From contig JAFGBD010000054.1 of assembly GCA_016933335.1 (NCBI GenBank), positions 1 to 64,000 of the forward strand: a DNA stretch of 64,000 bases. Direction: 5' to 3'. The position numbers and the translations under genes were made by a program. The notes below the pieces were generated by a model. It worked only from the letters and a program-made list of their open reading frames with translations. It did not search any database and was not told the DNA's origin. Below are positions 20,662 through 29,822 of the stretch, one piece after another; the first letter of the stretch is position 1; each line of letters begins with the position of its first letter. Source of the DNA: Bacteroidales bacterium. Its GTDB lineage: Bacteria > Bacteroidota > Bacteroidia > Bacteroidales > UBA10428.

Positions 20662-21018
20662 TTATAAAATTGTTAAAAGGCATATATTATTTGTTGCAGG
20701 CTTGTACCCAAAGGTATGTAAATATGAGAAGTCCCGAAACACCGGAATTAATTGTTTTTTGGTTACCTCGTTAAAAAGTATTTGTCCTTTTAAGTTCAGT
20801 ATTTTAATGTTAACTATATTTTTATCAGATTCTATTTTTAACAATTCAGTTTCTGAGTTATACTTTATATTTATTTCAGGACTTAAAACTGTTTCCTCAA
20901 TATTTATAGGAATTCCAGGATTATTTACAATATTTGAAGGTCCGGACTTTCCCTGGGGGCTTGAATATACAGCTATTACAAATAAATCCCCTTCGTATGG
21001 TGTCGTGCCGGTGTGTTT
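20662..21018 (-). pseudogene. relic of a fibronectin-like linker plus T9SS sorting domain
   Basis: Directly after the DUF1593 stop codon, the same frame stays open for about 115 more codons. It reads GTTPYEGDLFVIAVYSSPQG, GKSGPSNIVNNPGIPINIEE, then KIESDKNIVNIKILNLKGQI, a sorting-domain-like start, before degenerating into a Tyr/Phe-rich tail. The first part resembles the last strands of an fn3-type module (AVYS..GKSGPSN). It has no start of its own. Most likely it is the tail of a lost or fused secreted enzyme, cut from its body when the stop arose or by deletion; a readthrough extension of the DUF1593 protein is the alternative. Confidence 0.55.
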
Positions 21019-22446
21019 TTATGGTTTGATTGTCACTATTACTCTTTTATAACTGGTTAACTGAGGTTCGCCTTTATCTGTCACTTTCAGAATAAAGTGA
21101 GCAGTTTCTTCTTTGTCAACCTTTGGGGCAATTATGTATGCTCCATGCGCATTCTCCGCACCCTCGATTCTTATAAGTTTTTTATAGGTTCCAGCCTCAG
21201 GATAGTTAAACCAAAGGAAACTGAAACTATCTCCATCAGGGTCGGTCGTATCAAAGGCATCTAATCCGAACCCCTGCCCTGATTTAACAGTTATATGTTC
21301 AGGATTACTTAAGACAATTACAGGTGCATGATTGGCTTCCCTGTATGATTTTGTACACCAGTCCATACGCGCAGCGAAATCATTTTGAAAGTCATCTCTC
21401 CAGCGCCATAATGTGACCTTGAAATCATTAAATGTTATTGTGTCCTGCTTTACAGAGCGACCAAATTCATTGGCGATATATGGTGTATAATTATCAACTG
21501 CATTTGTCCATATTTTTCTTGTTTCAGGTTCGAAAGGCACACCCGAACCTCCTTTTTTCCGGGTGGAAAAATCCGGCTTATAAAGTTCATATCTGCCACC
21601 CCAGCCACCCCATTCAGGATGATCCGCATTATTCAGTCCATTCAATACCAAAGACAGAAACGATGGTGTATCCCCTTCCATTCCCCATGCCACATCAGGA
21701 TAAGCCGCACCGAGAGGGCCATGTCCCTGCTGAATATTCCGGGCAAGCCATGAATTGCTGATTCTGTCATTGTTTATCCCGTGAACAAAACTGTTAATCC
21801 CGGTCCATGTTGCACCGCCATAGTCATCTCCCGGAGTGACAATATAAAACAGGTCCGGGTAATTGTTTCTGATCCAGATCCCGCTGTCATCCTGGTCGGA
21901 AATAGTATAAACCCTGAGTTTTGAAATCAGTTCTTTTTGCTCTTTTTCAGTTTTTGTATTTTTAATCTTATATAATGCCTGTGCCAGGGTATTAGCCCCT
22001 CCCCACACTGAAATCCATAAAGGACGGCCATCATTATTTTCAAGTTCATTGATTATCCAGTCTGAACCCTCGGAATCTTTATCATTTCCAACACCCAGCA
22101 TTCCGTATTCAGGCAGGCCTTGTTTTATTAAAAGGAATAATGTTTCGGCTTCTGGAAAAGCAGCATCATGCTTTATTAGATTGGGTTGTACTTTACCGTA
22201 AGCCTGAACAACTTTTCTTATGGATTCCGGATTGACCGTTGATTTATGCCAGCACGAGGTTGTTGCAATGATACCTTTTATATCAATTTCATTGGAATAG
22301 AGAAGCAGACGAACCAGTGACTGAGTATCATCCGGATCTGCCTCAATGTCAGTGAGTATAATTACTCTGTGTTTTTGATTCATTTGTCCGGAAAGAGAAC
22401 TAAATGTCAGCGTAAATGCCATTAAAAGGATAAAGGTTCTCATCAT
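21019..22446 (-). CDS. DUF1593 nucleoside-hydrolase-like secreted protein
   Basis: The 475-residue product has a signal peptide (TFILLMAFTLTFSSLSGQ) followed by a nucleoside-hydrolase fold: VIILTDIEADPDDTQSLVRLLLYSNEIDIKGII near residue 30 holds the conserved DxxxDxDD calcium-binding motif. GRPLWISVWGGANTLAQALY near 145 and PDVAWGMEGDTPSFLSLV near 260 are the other family blocks. Residues ~385-475 form an Ig-like C-terminal domain (SNPEHITVKSGQGFGLDAFDTTDPDGDSFSFLW). The family includes the Sde0182 cellulose-binding-type proteins. Substrate is unknown; the DPDD site suggests hydrolysis of an N- or O-glycosidic ribose/arabinose-like bond. The frame stays open past the stop (see the relic entry). 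Confidence 0.88.
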   Translation of the reverse strand: MMRTFILLMAFTLTFSSLSGQMNQKHRVIILTDIEADPDDTQSLVRLLLYSNEIDIKGIIATTSCWHKSTVNPESIRKVVQAYGKVQPNLIKHDAAFPEAETLFLLIKQGLPEYGMLGVGNDKDSEGSDWIINELENNDGRPLWISVWGGANTLAQALYKIKNTKTEKEQKELISKLRVYTISDQDDSGIWIRNNYPDLFYIVTPGDDYGGATWTGINSFVHGINNDRISNSWLARNIQQGHGPLGAAYPDVAWGMEGDTPSFLSLVLNGLNNADHPEWGGWGGRYELYKPDFSTRKKGGSGVPFEPETRKIWTNAVDNYTPYIANEFGRSVKQDTITFNDFKVTLWRWRDDFQNDFAARMDWCTKSYREANHAPVIVLSNPEHITVKSGQGFGLDAFDTTDPDGDSFSFLWFNYPEAGTYKKLIRIEGAENAHGAYIIAPKVDKEETAHFILKVTDKGEPQLTSYKRVIVTIKP

Positions 22447-22595
22447 ATAAATTTTTGTATAAATGTAATATTCATAACCGAATTTTTGCTTAATTCATTT
22501 TTTATCCATTTCTGCTCCAATGCAAAAAATCTAAAAAAACATTACTCACAATGATCCTGAATAATCTGTTGAGAAGTCAGTGGTGTATACAGGAA

Positions 22596-25526
22596 TCATT
22601 CCTCCCTGCTGACATACATACTTTCGGGAGGCCCCAGGTAAGCCGGTTTTAATCCTCCCAGATCGATCATTATTTTCTGGAACACAATGCCCGGATCTGC
22701 CATCCATATCCTCAGCGTATGTCTTCCGGGTTTATCCGGTGTTTTTTTCGATATAAGTTCTTTTACATGGTTGGTAACCGATTCGTTCCACCATCGGGGA
22801 TATTGCCAGTCAGGAACAGTATCCCCTTCATGTATGTTTATGATCTCTACCGGATCGTCATCCAGTGACAGGCCGAATTTCAACCCGTCACCTCCCTGAA
22901 AATTGAGGGTAGGAGATACCAGGACATGTATTTCGGCTTCACCCCCGGTAAAGGTATATATGTCATATTCGAGATGGGGACTTTTGCCTCCGGGTGTTTG
23001 CGCAGGAGCCGTTACCGGGAATGCAGTCACCGATGATCCGGTACGTCCCAGGTCAGGGATAATCTTCCAGGTTACAGGAGCTTTGTCAACAGCCCTTGTA
23101 AAATTCGAAGCCTCAAAGGAGATATAACCGTTACTTTCCACGAATCCAGCAATATTGTCTCTTTCCTCTGCCACAGTAGAATAAACAAGGGCCGTTAAGG
23201 TAACTTTACTGCCTTCAGAACCTGTAATTGTAACGGGTATTTTGTGTTTTCCCCCGGGTACTTGTTCCCATACGACTTTTACCGTAAACCGCTGCTCTTC
23301 TTCTATGGTGCCTTTGCTTGATGGTACTGTTAACCATTCTGCACCGGTTTCGATTGTGTAATCGAAGGATTCAAGGCCCCGGTTAAATATCTCGAAATAA
23401 CTGTGATCGTTGTTGTACGGACTTATAACAGGCAATACAGCATCTCCCTCTTCTTCGGGCCACCATTTATCCGATCCTTCAATAGACACACCCATTTCTG
23501 CTTTTCCGGGAATGGCGATTGTTTTTACTTCAGGCATGATGTTGCTATCGGGCTGGTTCCAGCTGGTATATCCGATATGTGGCTGCGACATCATATGATT
23601 CCATTTCCCCCCGGCAATTTCGTGGTGATAAAAACCGGCCAGTTCTTTATCACGCTTAAAGAGTTTTTCCACTTTTTCTGCAAGCTCATTGGTTTTTACA
23701 CGTCTTTGGGAATGATACAGGTAATTCATTCCTGTGGTTACATACATTTCATTAAGGTTAGCGCAGGCCAGTACCGGGTAAAGGACCAGCTGATAAAACG
23801 CATCTTTATATCTTTCCGGCAACTTGTCATTAATGGCTTCAGCCTTCAGGGCAATGTTGTTGTATTCGGATACAATTCTTTCGGCTTCCCTGTAATTCAA
23901 AAGGCTGTATGTGTCGGGCTTAAGCATTTCGGGCGTTCTTCTTCCGTTAAATTTGGTATACTTTTCCATGATGCTTCCTATGGCTTCGGCATATTCTTCA
24001 CCAAACTGTTCTTTGGCCCATAATACGGCATAGTCTTTTAGCTTTGCTGCCGGCCATTTATCCGGATCCCAGGCCAGATCAAGGAAAAATTCGATGGGAT
24101 ACTCCATAGGCTTCAGATCGCCCACATTGACGATCCATATTTCTTCCACACCGTGCCGGTAAGCAAGGTTCATCTGTTCCCATATTTTTGGGAGCGTACT
24201 CACATTCAGCCATTTATAGCTCACAGGTCCGCCCACAAAATCGAAATGATAGTACATACCGTATCCGCCCTTCCGTGAAGGAGAACCTGGTTCGGGAAGG
24301 ACGCGTACATTTCCCCAGTTATCATCGCATAACAGCAGTGTTATATCTTCCGGCACACGCATGCCTTTGTCATAGTATCCCTGAACTTCTTTATACAAAC
24401 ACCAGACCTGTGGAACTCCGGTAATATCCCTGTCGCTGAAAACCCCGGTAAGAATTTCTCTCTGGTCTTTTACAATTTTTCCCAGCAGTTCAATATTTTC
24501 GCCCTCGCTCATAGGCCTGTCTTGCTGCCCGCGCATCCCCAGGGTATAAATGCTTTCGTAATCCTTATTGCGTTTTACCCCTTCTACCCAGAAATTATAG
24601 ATGTTTTCAGCATTGGTGGAGTATTCCCAGGGACCTCTGCCATAGCGGTCCCATTCCTTGTCGGCACGCATCATGGGCTCATGGTGGGAGGTGCTCATTA
24701 CAATACCGTATTGATCGGCAAGGATCATATTCTGAGGGTCGTCATCGGCAAAAGCATTATTCCACATGGCCGGCCACATGAAATTACCATGGAGACGTAA
24801 AATCAATTCAAAAACATGAACGTAAAAATCATGATTATAATCTCCAAAGTTTTCCTGTACCCATCCGGTCAAGGCCGGAGCCTCATCATTGAGAAAAATC
24901 CCCCTGTATTTTACAGCAGGTTCACCTTTCGAATAACGGCCGGGCATTACATACAGTTCCGGCTGTTTTTCGACAGGAACATCAGCCCACCAGTACCATG
25001 GGGAAACACCTATCTTTGCGCTGACATCATAAATGCCAAAAATCGTTCCCCTTTTGTCACTACCTGCAATAACGAGTGCTTTTTCAACGCCGGGCAAAGG
25101 CCGGTCAACCACTTCAACCATAAAAGCTTCCCATTTTCCTTTAAGATCCCATGCATCGATTTTTTTATTTTCGACGAGCCTGTCGATAACAGCACTCTTG
25201 CCAACGGTCCCGACCATGACCAGATACCCGGCCTCCGGGACATTTCCGGTATACAGTTGCGGTATGGCACCGGTTACTTTTGCTAGATCATTCTGCAAAT
25301 CCTTTGCCGCACGCATTACACCTGTATGGTCGTTGTCACTCAAGCAGATTGCAGCAGTATGACCCGATACGGATAGCGGAAAATAACCTTCACCCGCGGC
25401 ATGGGAAATATAAGTGGTTGTGTCTACCGCAACATTATTCTGACACAGACCACAGAGCATAAACACTAAGGCTCCGATAACCTTCTGTCTGTTTCCCGAA
25501 AAAAAACCAGGCATAATAAATCGCAT
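22596..25526 (-). CDS. GH115 family alpha-1,2-glucuronidase
   Basis: The 976-residue enzyme has a signal-like leader followed by the GH115 architecture: an N-terminal GH20-like alpha/beta domain (~35-185), (beta/alpha)8 barrel (KYRGIFLNDEAPALTGW, LHGNFMWPAMWNNAF, STSHHEPMMRADKEWDRYGRG, LLLCDDNWGN), a helical bundle and C-terminal beta domain (~800-976, GGLKPAYLGPPES at the end). These enzymes remove glucuronic acid or 4-O-methylglucuronic acid side chains from xylan and, in some Bacteroidota, from arabinogalactan. It is transcribed away from the GH3 gene across a 364-base gap. Usual length is 850-990 residues. The exact substrate is not decided by sequence. Confidence 0.95.
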   Translation of the reverse strand: MRFIMPGFFSGNRQKVIGALVFMLCGLCQNNVAVDTTTYISHAAGEGYFPLSVSGHTAAICLSDNDHTGVMRAAKDLQNDLAKVTGAIPQLYTGNVPEAGYLVMVGTVGKSAVIDRLVENKKIDAWDLKGKWEAFMVEVVDRPLPGVEKALVIAGSDKRGTIFGIYDVSAKIGVSPWYWWADVPVEKQPELYVMPGRYSKGEPAVKYRGIFLNDEAPALTGWVQENFGDYNHDFYVHVFELILRLHGNFMWPAMWNNAFADDDPQNMILADQYGIVMSTSHHEPMMRADKEWDRYGRGPWEYSTNAENIYNFWVEGVKRNKDYESIYTLGMRGQQDRPMSEGENIELLGKIVKDQREILTGVFSDRDITGVPQVWCLYKEVQGYYDKGMRVPEDITLLLCDDNWGNVRVLPEPGSPSRKGGYGMYYHFDFVGGPVSYKWLNVSTLPKIWEQMNLAYRHGVEEIWIVNVGDLKPMEYPIEFFLDLAWDPDKWPAAKLKDYAVLWAKEQFGEEYAEAIGSIMEKYTKFNGRRTPEMLKPDTYSLLNYREAERIVSEYNNIALKAEAINDKLPERYKDAFYQLVLYPVLACANLNEMYVTTGMNYLYHSQRRVKTNELAEKVEKLFKRDKELAGFYHHEIAGGKWNHMMSQPHIGYTSWNQPDSNIMPEVKTIAIPGKAEMGVSIEGSDKWWPEEEGDAVLPVISPYNNDHSYFEIFNRGLESFDYTIETGAEWLTVPSSKGTIEEEQRFTVKVVWEQVPGGKHKIPVTITGSEGSKVTLTALVYSTVAEERDNIAGFVESNGYISFEASNFTRAVDKAPVTWKIIPDLGRTGSSVTAFPVTAPAQTPGGKSPHLEYDIYTFTGGEAEIHVLVSPTLNFQGGDGLKFGLSLDDDPVEIINIHEGDTVPDWQYPRWWNESVTNHVKELISKKTPDKPGRHTLRIWMADPGIVFQKIMIDLGGLKPAYLGPPESMYVSREE

Positions 25527-25890
25527 TAAAAATCAGTAATAAAATACCGGCTGTTCAAAGCTCCGCTTCCTCAGTCACATAAAGGAATTGTTAAAAAGAC
25601 TGATTAATACATGATTGATCGATCCGAAAGATAAAAAAATAATCTTATTCAACAGTCTTTTAGGCATCATTTTTTTACCATGGTTGCCAGTTTATCATGA
25701 TGGTGTGCTTCATATTTGATATGTACAGAACTGGCTGTATTGATTTTTATCGGAGATCTATGTTTGAATCAATTACCGGGGATCAACTCTGATACTGATT
25801 TCTTTATATCGCCGGATCAGATTTGATTATTATTATTTGATCGTACAATTGAGATTCTGTGAAATCGTTTATTTTTACAAAAAAGTATAA
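25527..25890. promoter_or_regulatory. divergent intergenic region between GH115 and GH3
   Basis: The region is A+T-rich and holds no recognisable gene. On the GH3 side, TTG (25849-25851), an 18-base spacer and TATTTTTA (25870-25877) form a close match to the Bacteroidota TTTG / TAnnTTTG promoter just before the GH3 start codon. No matching element was found on the GH115 side. Confidence 0.45.
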
Positions 25891-28164
25891 ATGATGAATC
25901 GAAAAATGTATCATTGCTTTCTTGTACCGGCAATTGTTGTATTTTCATGTACCTGCCGGAAACCCTATGAAACAACTGATAAAATGATTGAAAGAAAAAT
26001 CGACAGCCTGCTGTCTGATATGACTCTCGAAGAAAAGATAGGACAGACTGCACAGCGGGGCGAATCAAGTCTTAACAACGGTAATCTGTCTGAAGAGATA
26101 AAAGATGCAGTAAGAAAAGGCCGGGTAGGATCATTCCTGAATGTTACAAATCCTGACAATGTTAAGGAATTACAACGAATTGCTATCGAGGAAAGCCGAA
26201 GCGGGATTCCGCTTATATTCGCACGTGATGTGATTCATGGTTACAAAACCATATTCCCAATACCACTCGGATTGGCTGCAACATGGAATCCCGGGGTGGT
26301 GGAGAAATGTGCGCGTATTTCAGCTGAAGAAGCAACAACAGCAGGTATCAAATGGACTTTTGCACCCATGCTTGATATTTGCCGTGATCCGCGCTGGGGT
26401 CGCATCGCAGAATCCCCGGGTGAGGATCCTTTCCTGGCTTCTGCCATGGCAAAGGCTTACATCAAAGGATTCCAGGGAGATGATCTCAGCAGCATTACAA
26501 GCATTGCTGCCTGCGCAAAGCATTTTGCAGCTTACGGTGCAGCAGAAGGGGGCAGGGACTACAATTCGGTCAGTATTTCCGAACAATTGCTTCGTGATGT
26601 TTACCTGAAGCCTTTTTATACAGCTCAGCAGGCTGGTGCTGCGACATTTATGGCTTCCTTTAACGATGTCAACGGGGTGCCATCATCCGGTAATGAATTT
26701 TTACTGAAACAAATTCTGCGGGATGAATGGGGATTTGACGGATTTGTGGTAAGTGACTGGGAATCGGTTACTGAAATGATAAACCACGGATTCTGCAGCG
26801 ATACCATGGATGCTGCCCGCAGGGCTGCTATGGCCGGACTGGATATGGAAATGACAAGCACTGCTTATGAGAAATACCTGGAAATGCTCATTCAGGATAA
26901 TATTATTAATGAAAAACAGCTGGATGAATTTGTAAGAAACATTCTTCGTATCAAATTCAGGTTAGGTTTATTTGAACAGCCATATACAACCAGAAATCCT
27001 GAAAAAGTATTACTAACGGACGATAATCTTGATGTTGCCAGACAGGCTGCTATACAAAGCATCGTGTTATTGAAAAACCAGGGAAATATCCTTCCTCTTG
27101 ATAAAAGCACAGGTAAAATAGCTGTGGCCGGCCCTCTGGCAGATGCCCCTCATGAACAACTTGGTACCTGGATATATGACGGGGAGGCAAATGATTCACG
27201 AACGCCGCTGGCAGCACTCAGAAATTACCTGGGACAGGATCGGGTTGTTTTTGAACCGGGACTTGAATATAGCCGTCAAAAATCCAGGGAAGGCTTTAAT
27301 AAATCATTGGCTGCTGCTGAGAATGCGGATGTAATATTGTTTTTCGGGGGTGAAGAAGCCATTTTATCAGGCGAAGCCCACTCAAGAGCTGATATTAATC
27401 TGCCCGGCGCACAGGAAGAGCTGATAAACAGACTCAGTGAAACCAACAAGCCCCTGGTATTGATTATCCTTGCAGGAAGACCAATCACACTCAGCAATAT
27501 CATTGATAAAACTGATGCCGTTATTATGGCCTGGCACCCTGGCACTATGGGCGGACCGGCTATTGCAGATGTATTGTTCGGTAAAAGTTCTCCTGGCGGA
27601 CGTTTACCGGTTACCTGGCCTGTAACAGCCGGACAAATACCTGTTTATTACAACCATAACAATACCGGCAGACCTCCTGATGAAGATACATTCATACCCA
27701 TTGATTCCATTCCTGTCGGTATTTGGCAGACATCACTCGATAACACTTCTCACTATCGGGATATAGGTTTTAAACCACAATTTCCCTTTGGTTACGGATT
27801 AACATATACCTGTTTTGAATACAGTAACATCAGGTTATCTAAAGCTGTAATTCATACGGGTGAGGCTTTTGAAATATCCGCAGACATTCACAATACCGGT
27901 TTAAGAGAGGGTTCAGAGATTGTACAGCTTTATGTACGTGATCTGGTTGGTGATATCGTTCGCCCTGTAAAAGAGCTGAAAGGATTTACAAGAATTCATC
28001 TGCAACCGGGTGAGCAACAAAGAGTGACCTTTGTGCTTTCTGCGGATGACCTTGCATTCCACAACCGGAAAATGGAACTGGTAACCGAGCCGGGACAGTT
28101 CAAAGTCTGGATAGGCAAAAATTCGGATGAGGGACTGGAAGCAACATTTGAATTGAAAAAATGA
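25891..28164 (+). CDS. GH3 family beta-glycosidase (BglX-like lipoprotein)
   Basis: The 757-residue product is a glycoside hydrolase family 3 enzyme, either beta-glucosidase or beta-xylosidase. It has a lipoprotein-like leader (VVFSCTC), the (beta/alpha)8 barrel with DSLLSDMTLEEKIGQTAQ, WGRIAESPGEDPFLASAMA, AKHFAAYGAAEGGRDY and the nucleophile in FDGFVVSDWES (Asp289), and the alpha/beta sandwich with LPGAQEELINRLSETNKPLVLII and FGGEEAILSGEAHSRAD. The C-terminal fibronectin-like domain ends ...FKVWIGKNSDEG. Length fits the BglX class (~750). Divergent from GH115; the pair may share control. Two adjacent ATGs (25891, 25894) start it. Confidence 0.93.
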   Translation: MMNRKMYHCFLVPAIVVFSCTCRKPYETTDKMIERKIDSLLSDMTLEEKIGQTAQRGESSLNNGNLSEEIKDAVRKGRVGSFLNVTNPDNVKELQRIAIEESRSGIPLIFARDVIHGYKTIFPIPLGLAATWNPGVVEKCARISAEEATTAGIKWTFAPMLDICRDPRWGRIAESPGEDPFLASAMAKAYIKGFQGDDLSSITSIAACAKHFAAYGAAEGGRDYNSVSISEQLLRDVYLKPFYTAQQAGAATFMASFNDVNGVPSSGNEFLLKQILRDEWGFDGFVVSDWESVTEMINHGFCSDTMDAARRAAMAGLDMEMTSTAYEKYLEMLIQDNIINEKQLDEFVRNILRIKFRLGLFEQPYTTRNPEKVLLTDDNLDVARQAAIQSIVLLKNQGNILPLDKSTGKIAVAGPLADAPHEQLGTWIYDGEANDSRTPLAALRNYLGQDRVVFEPGLEYSRQKSREGFNKSLAAAENADVILFFGGEEAILSGEAHSRADINLPGAQEELINRLSETNKPLVLIILAGRPITLSNIIDKTDAVIMAWHPGTMGGPAIADVLFGKSSPGGRLPVTWPVTAGQIPVYYNHNNTGRPPDEDTFIPIDSIPVGIWQTSLDNTSHYRDIGFKPQFPFGYGLTYTCFEYSNIRLSKAVIHTGEAFEISADIHNTGLREGSEIVQLYVRDLVGDIVRPVKELKGFTRIHLQPGEQQRVTFVLSADDLAFHNRKMELVTEPGQFKVWIGKNSDEGLEATFELKK

Positions 28165-28336
28165 GGCCTTTTTAAAGGAAAGAAATCGAAACAGGATGTT
28201 AAGAGATCTTTAATGAATGACACTATACCAAAATTGTAAAGGATCCCGGACACAACAATTGAATTGAATGAAAAGCAGTTGCAGGGGAAAATAACGGAAT
28301 TCTGACCTTACTGTTTACTTTTATTGATCAATTCAT

Positions 28337-28344
28337 TATCTTTA
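28337..28344 (+). promoter_or_regulatory. weak -7 element match before the MBL-fold gene
   Basis: TATCTTTA differs from TAnnTTTG only in the last base and lies 28 bases before the chosen ATG; no good -33 element is present. Confidence 0.25.
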
Positions 28345-28371
28345 CAGCCCCTAATCTTTAAATCCTCAGTC

Positions 28372-29133
28372 ATGAAAAAAATACATCATAAGGTTGTATT
28401 TTTCATCTTCATGTGTTTATCCCCCTTGATTTTAAATGCTAAATATTCAGACGCCATGTATGAAAAAGATACCATTTCCACATCAGATGGAGATTTAATC
28501 ATTTCATTTATTGGTCATGCATCATTAATTTTTGAATTCAAGAACCTGACCATCCATATTGATCCTGTTATGCAGGAAGGAGATTATTCTAAAATGCCCA
28601 AGGCTGATCTGATCGTTATCACCCATGAACATTCTGATCATTTCGATCTGACCGCCATCAAACACCTGACTAAAAAAGAGACTAAACTAATTGTTACCGG
28701 TGAATGTGTTCATAGCACTGAATATCTTTCAAATGCAGAAATATTAAAGAACGGGGACAAGACAACTTATAACGGGATCAGAGTCGAGGCAGTACCCGCT
28801 TATAATATCAAACATAAACGTCACGACGGAAATCCTTTTCATCCGAAGGGATCAGGGAATGGTTATATCCTGACCTTTGGCGATAAAAAAGTGTACATTG
28901 CCGGTGATACAGAGAACATTCCCGAGATGAAGGCCTTAACCGGTATTGATATCGCCTTTCTGCCCATGAACCTTCCCTATACAATGACCCCTGAGATGGT
29001 CGCCGATGCAGCCAGAACATTCAAGCCAAAGATCTTATATCCTTATCATTACGGGAACACCAATACCCGTGATCTTATCAACCTGCTCAAAGACAATCCT
29101 GAAACTGAAATAAGGATAAGGGATTTAAAATAA
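28372..29133 (+). CDS. secreted metallo-beta-lactamase-fold metal-dependent hydrolase
   Basis: The MBL-fold core is clear: VITHEHSDHFDLTAIK near residue 85 is the HxHxDH zinc motif, EVPAYN-like and GYILTFGDKKVYIAGDTENIPEM near 175 the strand-loop holding the Asp ligand, and ILYPYHYGNT near 230 the last His. The organisation matches the UPF0173/L-ascorbate-lactonase-like group. A signal peptide (MKKIHHKVVFFIFMCLSPLILNA) favours the ATG at 28372; an upstream in-frame TTG at 28324 would put sixteen extra residues before it. Predicted to be periplasmic; substrate unknown. Transcribed in the same direction as the flanking GH3 genes. Confidence 0.85.
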   Translation: MKKIHHKVVFFIFMCLSPLILNAKYSDAMYEKDTISTSDGDLIISFIGHASLIFEFKNLTIHIDPVMQEGDYSKMPKADLIVITHEHSDHFDLTAIKHLTKKETKLIVTGECVHSTEYLSNAEILKNGDKTTYNGIRVEAVPAYNIKHKRHDGNPFHPKGSGNGYILTFGDKKVYIAGDTENIPEMKALTGIDIAFLPMNLPYTMTPEMVADAARTFKPKILYPYHYGNTNTRDLINLLKDNPETEIRIRDLK

Positions 29134-29183
29134 CCTGATACTATCAATTATTGCAATTTACCTTTCTCTAATTATACCCTATT

Positions 29184-29600
29184 ATGATAACAAAGAATCA
29201 TAAAAAGCAGAACAAAAACAAAAACGACCACAGAGCCGGAACCAAAAATGCTGAGACATATCTGTGGATTTTGTTAAATAACAAAAAGTTAAGAGGAAAC
29301 AAATTTATCAGACATTACCAGATTGGCAATTATTTTGTTGATTTCTATTGTCCTGATACCGGTCTGGCCATTATTATCGACACAGATGAATTATATACGG
29401 ATTTTCACCTCGAATCATATGTTGAAAGAGAAAAATACCTTGAATCCATCGGAGTCAACACGCTGCACATTGACAGTAAAACCGTTATGGAAGAGGGCAA
29501 ATTGCTTCTCGCCAGAATAATAACCGAACAGTCTGCTTCGGCAATCTGTGAAAGTCTGAAGATTAAAATCAATTACCTGGAAGCATTATCATTGAATTGA
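29184..29600 (+). CDS. DUF559 domain protein (restriction-endonuclease-like fold, degenerate active site)
   Basis: The 138-residue product has a basic, Asn/Lys-rich N-tail followed by a DUF559-like domain: NAETYLWILLNNKKLRGNKF, then RHYQIGNYFVDFYCPDTGLAI, then ESYVEREKYLESIGVNTLHI. The family is a PD-(D/E)xK nuclease relative related to Vsr-type proteins. Family members have ExDGxxH after the VDFYC strand; here it reads IIIDTDELYT, losing the Glu and the Gly-x-His, so nuclease activity is doubtful (inference). It lies alone between the MBL hydrolase and GH3 gene. Function unknown. Confidence 0.7.
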   Translation: MITKNHKKQNKNKNDHRAGTKNAETYLWILLNNKKLRGNKFIRHYQIGNYFVDFYCPDTGLAIIIDTDELYTDFHLESYVEREKYLESIGVNTLHIDSKTVMEEGKLLLARIITEQSASAICESLKIKINYLEALSLN

Positions 29601-29822
29601 AAAACACAATTAACCGTTAATCTGAGATACAGGGCAGCTGGTTACAGTGATCATATTTTGCTTTGGATAAGCCGTCCGAAAAGAATTATATTTCAATCCT
29701 GTTTTAACAAAATCCCTATTTAAATTATATTTACCGGATGGTTGAACCGGCAGCAGAATTTTTTTGGCATGCATTTTACATGGTTTAATGTTTATATTGT
29801 GCAATATTTTGATTCTTTGCAA

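Noticed and set aside
23403-24023. A 206-codon antisense open frame within the GH115 gene
   Set aside because: Opposite strand of a strongly supported glycosidase; no start signal or family match.
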